From Hyphomicrobiales bacterium (GTDB lineage Bacteria > Pseudomonadota > Alphaproteobacteria > Rhizobiales > Rhizobiaceae), in NCBI GenBank assembly GCA_900473795.1, contig UCMT01000011.1, positions 1 through 64,000 on the forward strand: a DNA stretch of 64,000 nucleotides, read 5' to 3'. The translations under genes and the position numbers were made by a program. The notes beneath the pieces were generated by a model that was not told the DNA's origin, made no database searches, and worked only from the letters and a program-made list of their open reading frames with translations. Shown here piece after piece: positions 31,377 to 40,310 of this stretch; within the stretch, counting starts at the first letter, position 1, and every line of letters begins with the position of its first letter.

Positions 31377-31814
31377 TTAGAGTTCGTTGCCGTTGTCATC
31401 GCTGATGACACCACCAAGTTTGCTGCGCAGTTTCCGCAACACGTCCAAGACGAATCCGTCTTCGTTGAAATGGCGGCCGCTTAGGTCAACCTGGATGCAA
31501 AACGCCTGACTGGCAGCGTCCAAATTGAAATATGCAATCGGGTCATCGTGTTGCGAGTTCAGCAGCCATGGGTCTGCACCGCTTGGAAGCATCTCAGAAA
31601 GCACATTTCGGACCAGCATTTGCTCGCCCGTTCCTTCCAAGAAATAGCTCTTCAATTCCAGCCTCCACGATGACCCAGCGTACGATGGAGGTGTTGTTAT
31701 GAGGTTACGGCCAACAAACGCAACTTCTCGCCGTTGCGAAATCGACGTGATTATCACCAATCGACATTGGTCCCCGCCCATCAGGTTCAGGTTCGGGCAA
31801 GCCTGTTCACTCAT
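31377..31814 (-). CDS. hypothetical protein divergent from the repeat protein (145 aa)
   Basis: The start at ATG 31814 has AGGAAC about eight bases upstream; the longer frame to 31880 has none. The product has a beta-like first half (CRLVIITSISQRREVAFVG, then SSWRLELKSYFLEGTGE) and a second half AFCIQVDLSGRHFNEDGF, then VLDVLRKLRSKLGG. No family is recognised. It is the divergent neighbour, 161 bp away, of the giant octapeptide-repeat gene, so a shared promoter region and related role are possible. Confidence 0.6.
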   Translation of the reverse strand: MSEQACPNLNLMGGDQCRLVIITSISQRREVAFVGRNLITTPPSYAGSSWRLELKSYFLEGTGEQMLVRNVLSEMLPSGADPWLLNSQHDDPIAYFNLDAASQAFCIQVDLSGRHFNEDGFVLDVLRKLRSKLGGVISDDNGNEL

Positions 31815-31975
31815 AAATTGTTCCTGTGAGCGGCAACGCTTGATTTCGATACCCGTCTCTGCGTTAGGGGCAGGTGGCATATGGGCGGCTGTCGAGGATC
31901 TGGCTCACATTTTTCCCGGCGGCTGGCGGCCGGGAAAAGGATCCAAGCGGTGGGATAATACAAAGGGTTTCATTT

Positions 31976-34900
31976 ATGACTTCGACCATTCCTTCGCTCA
32001 GCGTCAGCCAGATCCGATCTCTCGCGACGACGGCAATTGCAGCCTGGACCACCGAAGACATTGCTGCGCTGTCCACAACGCAGATCAAGGCCCTTTCATC
32101 GACCCAGGTCGCAGCCCTCGAGACGGAGGACCTTGCGGCCTTTTCGACGACGCAGATCCGCGCGATATCAGCGGCGGCCATCATCAGCCTAAGCCTGGAC
32201 CAACTGGCCGTTCTTACGACGGACAAGATCGAAAGCCTGATAACGACCCAGGTCGCCGCCCTCAGCACCAAGCAGGTCGGCGGGCTGGGTTCGGCGCAGG
32301 TCGAAGCCTTGACCTCCTCGCAGGTTGCCGCCTTGAGCTCGGCGCAGCTCCAGGCTCTGACCACCGATGAAATAGTGACCCTGTCGACGGCCGACATTGC
32401 GGCGATCACCTCGACTGCGATAACGGGGCTTTCCGCCGACAATATTGCGGCGCTCAGTACCGCCCAGGCGGCAGTTCTGAAGACGAGCCAGATCGCGGCG
32501 TTGAAGACGACCCAGGTCGCAGCCTTGACATCCGGGCAGCTCGCGGTGCTGACCACGTCGCAAATCGGCGCCTTGAGTTCGGTACAAATCAAGGTTCTGT
32601 CCAGTGACAGCATCGCCGCTCTCTCCACCAGCCAGATTGCAGCGCTGAGCGCGAAGGCGATCGCGGGACTGACCTCCACGCAGATCGTTGCCTTGTCGAC
32701 CGATCAGGCGGAGGCCTTGACGTCATCGCAGGTGGCAGCCCTCAGCGCGACGCAAATTGCCGCTTTGGGCGCCGACGACGTGGTGACTTTTTCGACCGCC
32801 GAAATCGCGGCGATTACCTCGGCTGCCATAACCGGACTGTCCACCGGTAGCATCGCGGCACTCAGCTCTGCCCAAGCGGCGGCCATGAAGACGAGCCAGA
32901 TCGCGGCGCTGAAGACGAACCATATCGCGGCCCTGACGTCCGTGCAGGTCGCAGCGCTGACCACATCGCAGATCGGCGCCCTGAGTTCGGCGCAAGTCAC
33001 GGTGCTGTCCAGCGACCGAATGGCCGCTCTCACCACGGACCAGATTGCCGCCCTCAACACCAAGGCGATTTCAGGCCTGACCTCTGCGCAGATCGGCGCC
33101 TTGTCGACCGATCAGGCTGCGGCCCTGACGTCTGCCCTTGTCGCAGCCATGAACTCGACCCAGATCGCTGCACTGGACGCAGACGACATTGCAGCCTTCT
33201 CGACGGCCGATATCGCGGCGATCAGCTCGTCTGCCATAACAGGGCTTTCCACCGACAGTGTTGCTGCCCTCAGCACCGCCCAGGCAGCAGCGCTGAAGAC
33301 GAGCCAGGTTGCGGTGTTGAAGACGGGCCAGATCGTCGCCCTGACGTCCGAGCAGCTTGCAGCGCTGACCACCTCGCAGTTCAGCGCCCTGACTTCGGCG
33401 CAAGTTAAGGTTCTCTCGAGCGACAGTATCGCGGCTCTCTCCACCGGCCAGGTCGCCGCCCTGAGCACGAAGGCGGTCACGGGTTTGACATCGACGCAGG
33501 TCGATGCCTTGTCCATCGACCAGGTCGAGGCTCTGACATCATCCCAGGTTGCGAGCCTCAGCTCGACGCAGATTTCCGTCTTGAGCGCGGCAGATCTGGC
33601 AACCTTCTCGACAGCCGACATCGCGGCGATCAGTTCGTCTGCCATAACGGGACTTTCCACCGGGAATATCGCAGCACTCAGCCCCGAACAGACGGTAGCC
33701 CTGAAGACGGGTCAGATCGTGGCGTTGAAGACAAGCCAGATCGCTGCGTTGACGTCGGAGCAGATTGCAGCCCTGACCACGTCGCAATTCAGTGCCCTCA
33801 GTTCGCTACAGGTCACGGCCCTGTCGAGCGACAGCATCGCGTCGCTCGACACTGACCAGATTGCTGCCCTGAGCACCAAGGCGATTGCGGGTCTTTCCTC
33901 CACGCAGATCGATGCCTTGTCCACCGCGCAGGTCGAGGCTTTGAGCTCGTCCCAGGTGGCGCACCTCAGCGCGACGCAGATTGGCGCTTTGAGCGCGGCA
34001 GACTTGGCGACCTTCTCGACGTCCGAGGTGGCGGCGATCACCTCGACCGCCCTGTCTGGACTATCCAGCGACACTATCGCGGCCCTCAGCACCGAGCAGG
34101 CTGCGGCCATGAAGACGAGCCAGATCGCGGCGCTGAAGACCAGCCTTGTCGCAGCCCTGACATCAGAGCAGATCGCGGCCCTGACCACGTTGCAGGTCTC
34201 CGCCCTGAGTTCGGCACAAATAGCGGTCCTGCCCAACGACAGCATCGGTGCTCTCGCCACGGACCAGATTGCCGCCCTGAGCACCAAGGCGATCGCAGGT
34301 TTGACCGCGACGCAGATCAACGCCTTTTCCACCGACCAGGCTGCGGCTCTGACCTCTGCGCTTGTCGGCGCCATGAGCTCGACCCAGATCGCTGCACTCT
34401 CCTCCGATGACATTGCGACCTTCTCGACGGCCGACATAGCAGCAATCAGCGCGACGGCCCTGTCCGGACTTTCGACCAGCAACATCGCAATACTCAGTGC
34501 TGACCAGGCGGCGGCCTTGACGGCAAGCCAGGTGGCAGCGCTGTCTTCCAGCCAGATCGCGGCACTGACGAGCGACCAGATCGCCGCGCTGACCACGGCG
34601 CAGTTCGGCGCCCTGGGTTCGGCGCAGATCGCGGCTCTGTCCAACGACAACATCGCCGCGCTCGCCACGGAGCAGATCGCCGCCCTCAGCACAAAGGCAG
34701 TCGCGGGCCTGAGCTCCGCGCATATGGGCGCCTTGTCCACCGAACAGATCGAGGCTTTGACATCGACGCAGGTTGCGAGCCTCAGCTCGACGCAAATTGC
34801 CGCTTTGGGCACAGAAGATCTGGCGACTTTCTCGACCGCCGACATCGCGGCGATCACCTCATCTGCTCTATCCGGGCTTTCCACCGGCAATATCGCCGCC

Positions 34901-37030
34901 CTCAGCGCTGAGCAGGCGGCCGCCCTGACGACAAGCCAGATGGCGGCTCTGGCCTCCAACCAGATCGCCTCGCTGACGTCCGGGCAGATCGCGGCGCTGA
35001 CGACGTCGCAGATCGGTGCATTGAGCTCGACTGCAATATCGGGGCTGTCCACGGCCAACATCGCAGCACTTTCCGGCGACCAGATCGCCGCGTTGAGCAC
35101 ACAGGCGGTCGCAGGCTTGACGACCACGCAGATCGAGGCCCTGAGCACCGATCAGCTCGGCGTCCTGTCCTCGGCGCAAATCGGAGCGCTCGGCAAGGCG
35201 CAGATTGCCGTTCTGAGCGCCGAGGATCTGGCAATCTTTTCCAGTGACGAGATCGCGGCGATCAGCTCGTCTGCCATATCCGGATTGTCCGTCAGCAACA
35301 TTGCAGCACTCAGCCCCGATCAGGCCGCAGCCCTGACGACGGCCCAGTTGGCAGCGCTGTCCTCCAGCCAGATCGGGGCGCTGGATTCCAGCCAGATCGC
35401 CAGCTTGACCACGTCGCAGATCGCCGCCTTGAGCTCCGCGCAGGTCACGGCCCTGTCTCACGACGGCGTCGCCGCCCTTACCACGAACCAGATTGTCGCC
35501 CTGAGCACCACGGCGGTTGGCGGTTTGACCTCCGCCCAGATCGATGCCTTGTCCACCGCACAGGTCGAAGCTCTGTCATCCTCTCAGGTGGCGGGCCTCG
35601 GCTCGACGCAAATCGCCGCTTTGAGCACGGCAGATCTCGCTACCTTCTCGACCTCCGAGATCGCGGCGATCAGCTCGTCTGCCCTATCCGGACTTTCCAC
35701 CGGCAATATTGCGACCCTCAGCTCCGATCAGATTGCAGCCCTGACGGCAAGCCAGGTGGCTGCGTTGTCGTCCGGGCAGGTCGCGGCGCTGGGTACCACC
35801 CAGCTCGGTAGTTTGACGACGTCGCAGATCGAGGCGCTGAGTTCGGCGCAGGTCGCCGCGTTGTCCAGTGACAGCATCGGCGCTCTCTCCACGGCCCAGA
35901 TTGCCGCGCTCAGCACCAAAGCCCTCACGGGTTTGACCTCCAGGCAGATCGATGCCTTGTCGACCGCACAGGTCGAGGCCTTGACCTCCTCGCAGGTTGC
36001 GAGCCTCAGCTCAACGCAAATTGGCGCTCTGACCACGGGAGACGTGGCGACCCTCTCGACAGCCGAGATCGCGGCGATCAGCTCGTCTGCCATTTCCGCG
36101 CTTTCCACCGGCAATATCGCCGCCCTCAACTCCGAGCAGATCGCGGCCCTGACGACAAGCCAGGTGGCAGCGTTGTCATCCAGCCAGGTCGAAGCCGCCC
36201 AGATCGGCAACTTGACCACATCGCAGATTGGCGCCCTGAGCTCGACGGCCATATCGGGGCTGTCAACGTCTACGGTCGCTGCGCTCTCCACCTCGCAGAT
36301 CGGCGCCCTGAGCACAAAGGCGATCGGGGGCTTGACCTCGGCGCAGATCGCTGCGTTGTCAACCGGCCAGCTCGACTCTCTGTCTTCTACACAGGTTGCC
36401 TCATTGGGATCGTCGCAGTTGGCGGCACTCTCGAGCGAGGACATGGCGACCTTCTCGACCGCCGATATCGCGGCGATCAGCTCGTCTGCCATATCGGGAT
36501 TGTCCACCAGCAATATCGCGGCCCTCAGCCCCGAGCAGGCGGCAGCCCTGACGACAAGCCAGATACCGGCGCTGACCTACAATCAGATCAAGGCCCTGAG
36601 TTCCAGCCAGATCGTCGACTTGACCACGGAACAGATCGGCGCCCTGAACGCCATACAACTTGCAGCGCTAAGCACGAGCACGATCGCGGCACTTTCCACC
36701 AACCAGATCGCCGCTCTGAACTCGAAGGCGATCGTCGGTCTGACCACCGCGCAGATCAGCGCCCTGACCACCGAACAGGTGGAGGCGTTGACGGCGTCCC
36801 AGGTCGGAGGACTGAGCTCGGCGCAAATCGCGGCGCTAACCACTGAGGACCTCGCGACCTTCTCGACAAGCGATATCGCGTCGATCAGCACGTCTGCCCT
36901 TTTCGGACTGTCGACGGAGGATATTTCGAGCCTGTCGAGCAACCAGATATACGCCATCACAACGACCCAGATGGAAGCACTGGATGCCGAGCGAATTGCT
37001 GCGGTCGTTTCAGCCTACCAGTCGTTCTGA
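31976..37030 (+). CDS. giant octapeptide-repeat protein (1684 aa)
   Basis: ATG 31976 follows AAGGG by about nine bases; no signal peptide or membrane segment is seen. After MTSTIPSLSV the entire protein is about 208 tandem 8-residue units of the form [AGV]-L-[ST]-[ST]-x-Q-[IV]-[AEG], for example ALSTSQIA, ALTSSQVA and GLSTGNIA. Cys is absent and aromatic residues are almost confined to the ends. A marker unit pair (ATFSTADIA-AISSSAIT) recurs every 17 octads, defining 136-aa (408-bp) super-repeats with markers at 32402, 32810, 33218, 33626, 34034, 34442, 34850, 35258, 35666, 36074, 36473 and 36881. The C-terminus AVVSAYQSF breaks the pattern. L-S-T-x-Q-I resembles a helix N-cap with hydrophobic staple, so stacked short helices are possible; a beta-solenoid is the alternative. 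The function is unknown: surface adhesin, structural or secreted repeat protein are all candidates. Confidence 0.85.
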   Translation: MTSTIPSLSVSQIRSLATTAIAAWTTEDIAALSTTQIKALSSTQVAALETEDLAAFSTTQIRAISAAAIISLSLDQLAVLTTDKIESLITTQVAALSTKQVGGLGSAQVEALTSSQVAALSSAQLQALTTDEIVTLSTADIAAITSTAITGLSADNIAALSTAQAAVLKTSQIAALKTTQVAALTSGQLAVLTTSQIGALSSVQIKVLSSDSIAALSTSQIAALSAKAIAGLTSTQIVALSTDQAEALTSSQVAALSATQIAALGADDVVTFSTAEIAAITSAAITGLSTGSIAALSSAQAAAMKTSQIAALKTNHIAALTSVQVAALTTSQIGALSSAQVTVLSSDRMAALTTDQIAALNTKAISGLTSAQIGALSTDQAAALTSALVAAMNSTQIAALDADDIAAFSTADIAAISSSAITGLSTDSVAALSTAQAAALKTSQVAVLKTGQIVALTSEQLAALTTSQFSALTSAQVKVLSSDSIAALSTGQVAALSTKAVTGLTSTQVDALSIDQVEALTSSQVASLSSTQISVLSAADLATFSTADIAAISSSAITGLSTGNIAALSPEQTVALKTGQIVALKTSQIAALTSEQIAALTTSQFSALSSLQVTALSSDSIASLDTDQIAALSTKAIAGLSSTQIDALSTAQVEALSSSQVAHLSATQIGALSAADLATFSTSEVAAITSTALSGLSSDTIAALSTEQAAAMKTSQIAALKTSLVAALTSEQIAALTTLQVSALSSAQIAVLPNDSIGALATDQIAALSTKAIAGLTATQINAFSTDQAAALTSALVGAMSSTQIAALSSDDIATFSTADIAAISATALSGLSTSNIAILSADQAAALTASQVAALSSSQIAALTSDQIAALTTAQFGALGSAQIAALSNDNIAALATEQIAALSTKAVAGLSSAHMGALSTEQIEALTSTQVASLSSTQIAALGTEDLATFSTADIAAITSSALSGLSTGNIAALSAEQAAALTTSQMAALASNQIASLTSGQIAALTTSQIGALSSTAISGLSTANIAALSGDQIAALSTQAVAGLTTTQIEALSTDQLGVLSSAQIGALGKAQIAVLSAEDLAIFSSDEIAAISSSAISGLSVSNIAALSPDQAAALTTAQLAALSSSQIGALDSSQIASLTTSQIAALSSAQVTALSHDGVAALTTNQIVALSTTAVGGLTSAQIDALSTAQVEALSSSQVAGLGSTQIAALSTADLATFSTSEIAAISSSALSGLSTGNIATLSSDQIAALTASQVAALSSGQVAALGTTQLGSLTTSQIEALSSAQVAALSSDSIGALSTAQIAALSTKALTGLTSRQIDALSTAQVEALTSSQVASLSSTQIGALTTGDVATLSTAEIAAISSSAISALSTGNIAALNSEQIAALTTSQVAALSSSQVEAAQIGNLTTSQIGALSSTAISGLSTSTVAALSTSQIGALSTKAIGGLTSAQIAALSTGQLDSLSSTQVASLGSSQLAALSSEDMATFSTADIAAISSSAISGLSTSNIAALSPEQAAALTTSQIPALTYNQIKALSSSQIVDLTTEQIGALNAIQLAALSTSTIAALSTNQIAALNSKAIVGLTTAQISALTTEQVEALTASQVGGLSSAQIAALTTEDLATFSTSDIASISTSALFGLSTEDISSLSSNQIYAITTTQMEALDAERIAAVVSAYQSF
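32402..37000 (+). repeat. 408-bp tandem DNA super-repeat array inside the octapeptide protein gene
   Basis: Twelve marker positions lie at 408-bp intervals (ten of eleven exactly 408; the interval 36074 to 36473 is 399). Each unit encodes 17 octapeptides. The copies are diverged, differing at many synonymous and some non-synonymous positions, so the array is old or under selection for protein sequence. One unit (34850-35258) keeps its length but has a rearranged interior. Confidence 0.88.
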
Positions 37031-37184
37031 TGCTGGACTGCGCGGCGTTGGCCGGATGACGTCCGCGGCGTGCGCTTGTTTCGACGAGCGCACGGAGCTT
37101 TCCGAAAGATCCGGACTTTAGCCAGCGTGCCGGGCGCAGGCAGACGATAGGAACTGCGGGATTTCAGACGCGGGACGTTTGTAG

Positions 37185-37212
37185 AAAAAAGCCCGCCGTG
37201 AGGGCTCGGGCT
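37185..37212 (-). terminator. rho-independent terminator of the arabinoside operon
   Basis: On the minus strand AGCCCG ... CGGGCT forms a GC stem followed directly by six T residues. It lies 27 bp after the stop of the ABC ATPase gene, the last gene of the LacI-controlled operon. Confidence 0.8.
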
Positions 37213-37238
37213 GTTGAGGCCGGAACCCTCTACGGGCA

Positions 37239-38327
37239 TCATCTCAACCGTAGGCCCTGGTCATCAAAGACAAAGCACCTGCCTGCCGTCATCGAAAGCG
37301 CGACGGTCGACCCATTCTTTGGGTCAAAATCCGTGCGGTGCTCAATCGTGATGGTCTGGCCGTCAGCCAGCCTGCAATAAACATAGCGCGTGCTGCCGAG
37401 ATATTCGCTGAATTCCACGATGGCCGGCATACCTTGCTCACAGGATTCGGATAGCTGCAGGTGTTCCGGCCGGACGCCGAAGGTGACTGTCGTGTTTCCG
37501 GCAAAATTCGCCTGGAGTGCTGGCGCTTCGAGCGCGGTATCTCCTATGCGGATTCTGTCTCGGTCTACCCATGTGGCCTGCAAAAGATTCATCCGCGGCG
37601 AGCCGATAAACCCAGCAACAAAGGTATTGGCCGGGTCCTCATAGACTTCGCGCGGTGTCCCAACCTGTTCGATACGGCCGTCGCGCAGGATGACGATGCG
37701 GTCGGCGAGGGTCATCGCTTCGGTCTGGTCATGGGTCACGTAGATCATCGTGTTCCCCAGTTCCCGGTGGAGCCGCGCGATCTCGATGCGCATGGAAACA
37801 CGCAACTCCGCATCAAGGTTGGAAAGCGGCTCGTCGAAGAGAAAGACGTCCGGCTTTCGCACGATCGCCCGTCCGATCGCCACGCGCTGGCGCTGGCCGC
37901 CGGAGAGCTGGCCCGGACGCCTGTCAAGCAGATGGGCGATCTTCAGGATGGCGGAAGCCTGGCTGACCCGGCGGTCGATCTCGGCTGCGTCCGTGCGGGA
38001 CATCGTCAGGCCGAAGGCGAGGTTGTCGCGCACACTCATGTGCGGATAGAGCGCGTAGGACTGGAACACCATCGCGATGCCGCGATCGGAGGGGTCAAGA
38101 TCGGTCACGTCCCGGCCCTTGATCGCAATCTCCCCGTCAGTCACCTCCTCGAGCCCGGCGATCATGCGCAACAATGTCGACTTGCCGCACCCCGAGGGCC
38201 CCACGAAGATGACGAATTCCCCTTCGTCAATCGCAAGATCGATGCCGTGGATCACATCGAGGCTGCCGAAGCTCTTGCGCACACCGGTCAGCGCGACGCT
38301 CGCGCAGGGCGGTTCTATCGTCATCAT
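37239..38327 (-). CDS. carbohydrate ABC transporter ATP-binding protein (UgpC/MsmK type)
   Basis: 362 aa from ATG 38327 (or 38324), just after AGGAAC. Walker A is GPSGCGKST, Q-loop FQSYALYPHMSVRDNLAFGL, signature LSGGQRQRVAIGRAI, Walker B VFLFDEPLSNLD and switch YVTHDQTEAMTLADR. A C-terminal MOP/TOBE regulatory domain follows (TVTFGVRPEHLQL). It is the last gene of the operon, eight bases after the GH127 gene, and energises the family-1 sugar importer. Confidence 0.94.
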   Translation of the reverse strand: MMTIEPPCASVALTGVRKSFGSLDVIHGIDLAIDEGEFVIFVGPSGCGKSTLLRMIAGLEEVTDGEIAIKGRDVTDLDPSDRGIAMVFQSYALYPHMSVRDNLAFGLTMSRTDAAEIDRRVSQASAILKIAHLLDRRPGQLSGGQRQRVAIGRAIVRKPDVFLFDEPLSNLDAELRVSMRIEIARLHRELGNTMIYVTHDQTEAMTLADRIVILRDGRIEQVGTPREVYEDPANTFVAGFIGSPRMNLLQATWVDRDRIRIGDTALEAPALQANFAGNTTVTFGVRPEHLQLSESCEQGMPAIVEFSEYLGSTRYVYCRLADGQTITIEHRTDFDPKNGSTVALSMTAGRCFVFDDQGLRLR

Positions 38328-38334
38328 CCGGTTC

Positions 38335-40284
38335 CTATTTCTCGGCCTGCAGCCAGACAAGCATGGCGCCCGGCGCCCGGTTGTCCCAGAGATGGTAGGG
38401 CACGAGCCGGGCGGTGGCTGACGTCCTCTCTGCCCGTCTCGCGAGATAGAGCGCGCCGCCGAAACCCGACGTCTCTTCCCGCTTCACTGGAAGATCGACG
38501 GCGACGGCGCCGTTGAGGTCGGCGAGAGCGACTTCCTGCCTCTCCTTTAGTTCATTCGGCACGATAATCGCACTGAGATCCGCGCCATTGTCCGTCTCCT
38601 CGACACAATAAACGAGCGGGCCGCGCATCAGGGCAACGCGGCCGGCATCCTGCCGCACCTTGGGGTTGGCATATTGCGGGCGCAGCGCAAGCGGCAGATC
38701 GAGATCGATCCGGTCGCCGTTTCGCCAGTCACGCTCGATGCGGGCATAGCCATCCGCAGCGACGGCGGTGACCTCGACGACCTCGCCGTTCAGGCGGAGT
38801 TTTGCCTCGCCTTCGGCCCATTCCGGAATGCGCAGCGATATCGCGAAGCGAGCCGTCCCTTCGAGGCTGACAGTGAAGCGTATCGCGCCGTCCCATGGGT
38901 AGCGGGTCTCCTGTGCCAGCGTCACTATCGTGCCCGCGATCGTCGTCTTCGCGCTGCCTTCTCCATAAAGGTGAACGGCGATTTCGTCTGCGGAGGCGGC
39001 GTACATGTACGAGCCGACAGAGGCCAGCAATCGTGCGATGTTGGGCGGGCAGCACGGGCATCTGTGCCAGGTCCAGCGGTGGTGGCGCCCGGCGCTTTCC
39101 AGCGGGTTTTCATAGAAGAAGGTCTTGCCGTCGAGCGAAAGGCCCGACATGGCGCCGTTGTAGAGGGCCTGCTCCATGATATCGGCGTAGCGTCGGTTCG
39201 GTCCGCGTCCGAGCATGCGGCTTGCCCAGAAGACAAGCCCGACGGAGGCGCAGGTCTCTGCATAGGCGCTCTCGTTAGGCAGGTCGTAGTAGTCTGTGAA
39301 GCCCTCGTTCGCGGCCGCCGGGCCGATGCCGCCGGTGACGTACATCTGCTTTGCGGTCAGGTCGTCCCACAGCGTGTCGAGCGCAGCGGTCAGGCTGTCG
39401 TCGCTGTACTCGGTGGCGATATCCGCCATGCCGGAATAGAGATACATGGCGCGCACGGCATGCCCCACGACCTTGGTCTGCTCGCGGACCGGCAGATGGG
39501 CCTGGTTGTATTCATAGGTGCCAAAGACGAAGTTCTTCGGATCGCGTCCGTCATTGCGGGCCTCGCTGTCGAAGTAGTGCGGCTCTGTTCCGCGCTCGTC
39601 GATGAAGAATTTGGCGAGGTCCAGGTACTGCTGGTTGCCCGTCACGCGGGCAAGCTTTACCAGCGCCAGCTCGATCTCTTCATGTCCGCAATAGCCGCGC
39701 CTCTGTCCGGCGCCATCACCGAAGACCGCGAGCATGTGATCGACGTAGCGGCACATGACGTCCAGCAGCTTGCGCTTCCCGGTTGCCTGGAAATAGGCAA
39801 CCGCTGCCTCGATCAGATGTCCGGCGCAATAGAGCTCATGCGTATCGCGCAGGTTGGTCCACTCGCGGCCCGGGACGATGCGCAGATACCATGAATTGAG
39901 GTAGCCATCCGGGCGCTGGAGTTTTTCGTAGAGATCGATGATCGCGTCGATCCGCGCCTCCAGCACTGGATTCGGTTGGCGATAAAGCGAATACGCCGCC
40001 GTTTCGATCGATTTGCCGAAGTCGCTGTCCCAGAACATCTGGGTGGAGACCATCGCCTTGTGCTCGGTCGCCGGCATTGTCGGGCTCATGCTGTGCGGCG
40101 GAATGACGACGCCGGGGCTCGGCTCATCCGGATCGATCTGCTTCAACATGCCCGCCTGGATGCAGCGATCAAGGAGGATGGTCGCGGTCGACTCGCAGAT
40201 TGCGTCCTGGCGTTCGCCGAAAAGGCCGCCGAGCCGGACGCTTGGAACGGGAAGGGGGCGGAACTGGCGGTCTTTCTTCATCAT
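38335..40284 (-). CDS. GH127 beta-L-arabinofuranosidase
   Basis: 649 aa from ATG 40284; an upstream ATG at 40314 overlaps the permease stop and could be used instead. The (alpha/alpha)6 barrel hydrolase family GH127 uses a zinc-bound cysteine nucleophile. Here YAETCAS (Glu343, Cys345) and HRCPCCPPN (Cys409, Cys411, Cys412) match the Glu/Cys ligands and the nucleophilic Cys-Cys pair of HypBA1. Other blocks are QIDPDEPSPG, QRPDGYLNSWY and THELYCAGHLIEAAVAY. No signal peptide is present, so imported oligosaccharides are cleaved in the cytosol, probably releasing L-arabinose from hydroxyproline-linked or pectic arabinofuranosides of plants. Confidence 0.9.
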   Translation of the reverse strand: MMKKDRQFRPLPVPSVRLGGLFGERQDAICESTATILLDRCIQAGMLKQIDPDEPSPGVVIPPHSMSPTMPATEHKAMVSTQMFWDSDFGKSIETAAYSLYRQPNPVLEARIDAIIDLYEKLQRPDGYLNSWYLRIVPGREWTNLRDTHELYCAGHLIEAAVAYFQATGKRKLLDVMCRYVDHMLAVFGDGAGQRRGYCGHEEIELALVKLARVTGNQQYLDLAKFFIDERGTEPHYFDSEARNDGRDPKNFVFGTYEYNQAHLPVREQTKVVGHAVRAMYLYSGMADIATEYSDDSLTAALDTLWDDLTAKQMYVTGGIGPAAANEGFTDYYDLPNESAYAETCASVGLVFWASRMLGRGPNRRYADIMEQALYNGAMSGLSLDGKTFFYENPLESAGRHHRWTWHRCPCCPPNIARLLASVGSYMYAASADEIAVHLYGEGSAKTTIAGTIVTLAQETRYPWDGAIRFTVSLEGTARFAISLRIPEWAEGEAKLRLNGEVVEVTAVAADGYARIERDWRNGDRIDLDLPLALRPQYANPKVRQDAGRVALMRGPLVYCVEETDNGADLSAIIVPNELKERQEVALADLNGAVAVDLPVKREETSGFGGALYLARRAERTSATARLVPYHLWDNRAPGAMLVWLQAEK

Positions 40285-40310
40285 GGTGTATCCGGTTCTC
40301 GTTTCAGGGA

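Noticed and set aside
31864..36960. Long minus-strand open frames opposite the octapeptide-repeat gene (up to 478 aa)
   Set aside because: They mirror the repeats of the plus-strand gene; stop-free antisense frames are forced by the biased codons of the repeat. They lack ribosome sites and start inside the array.
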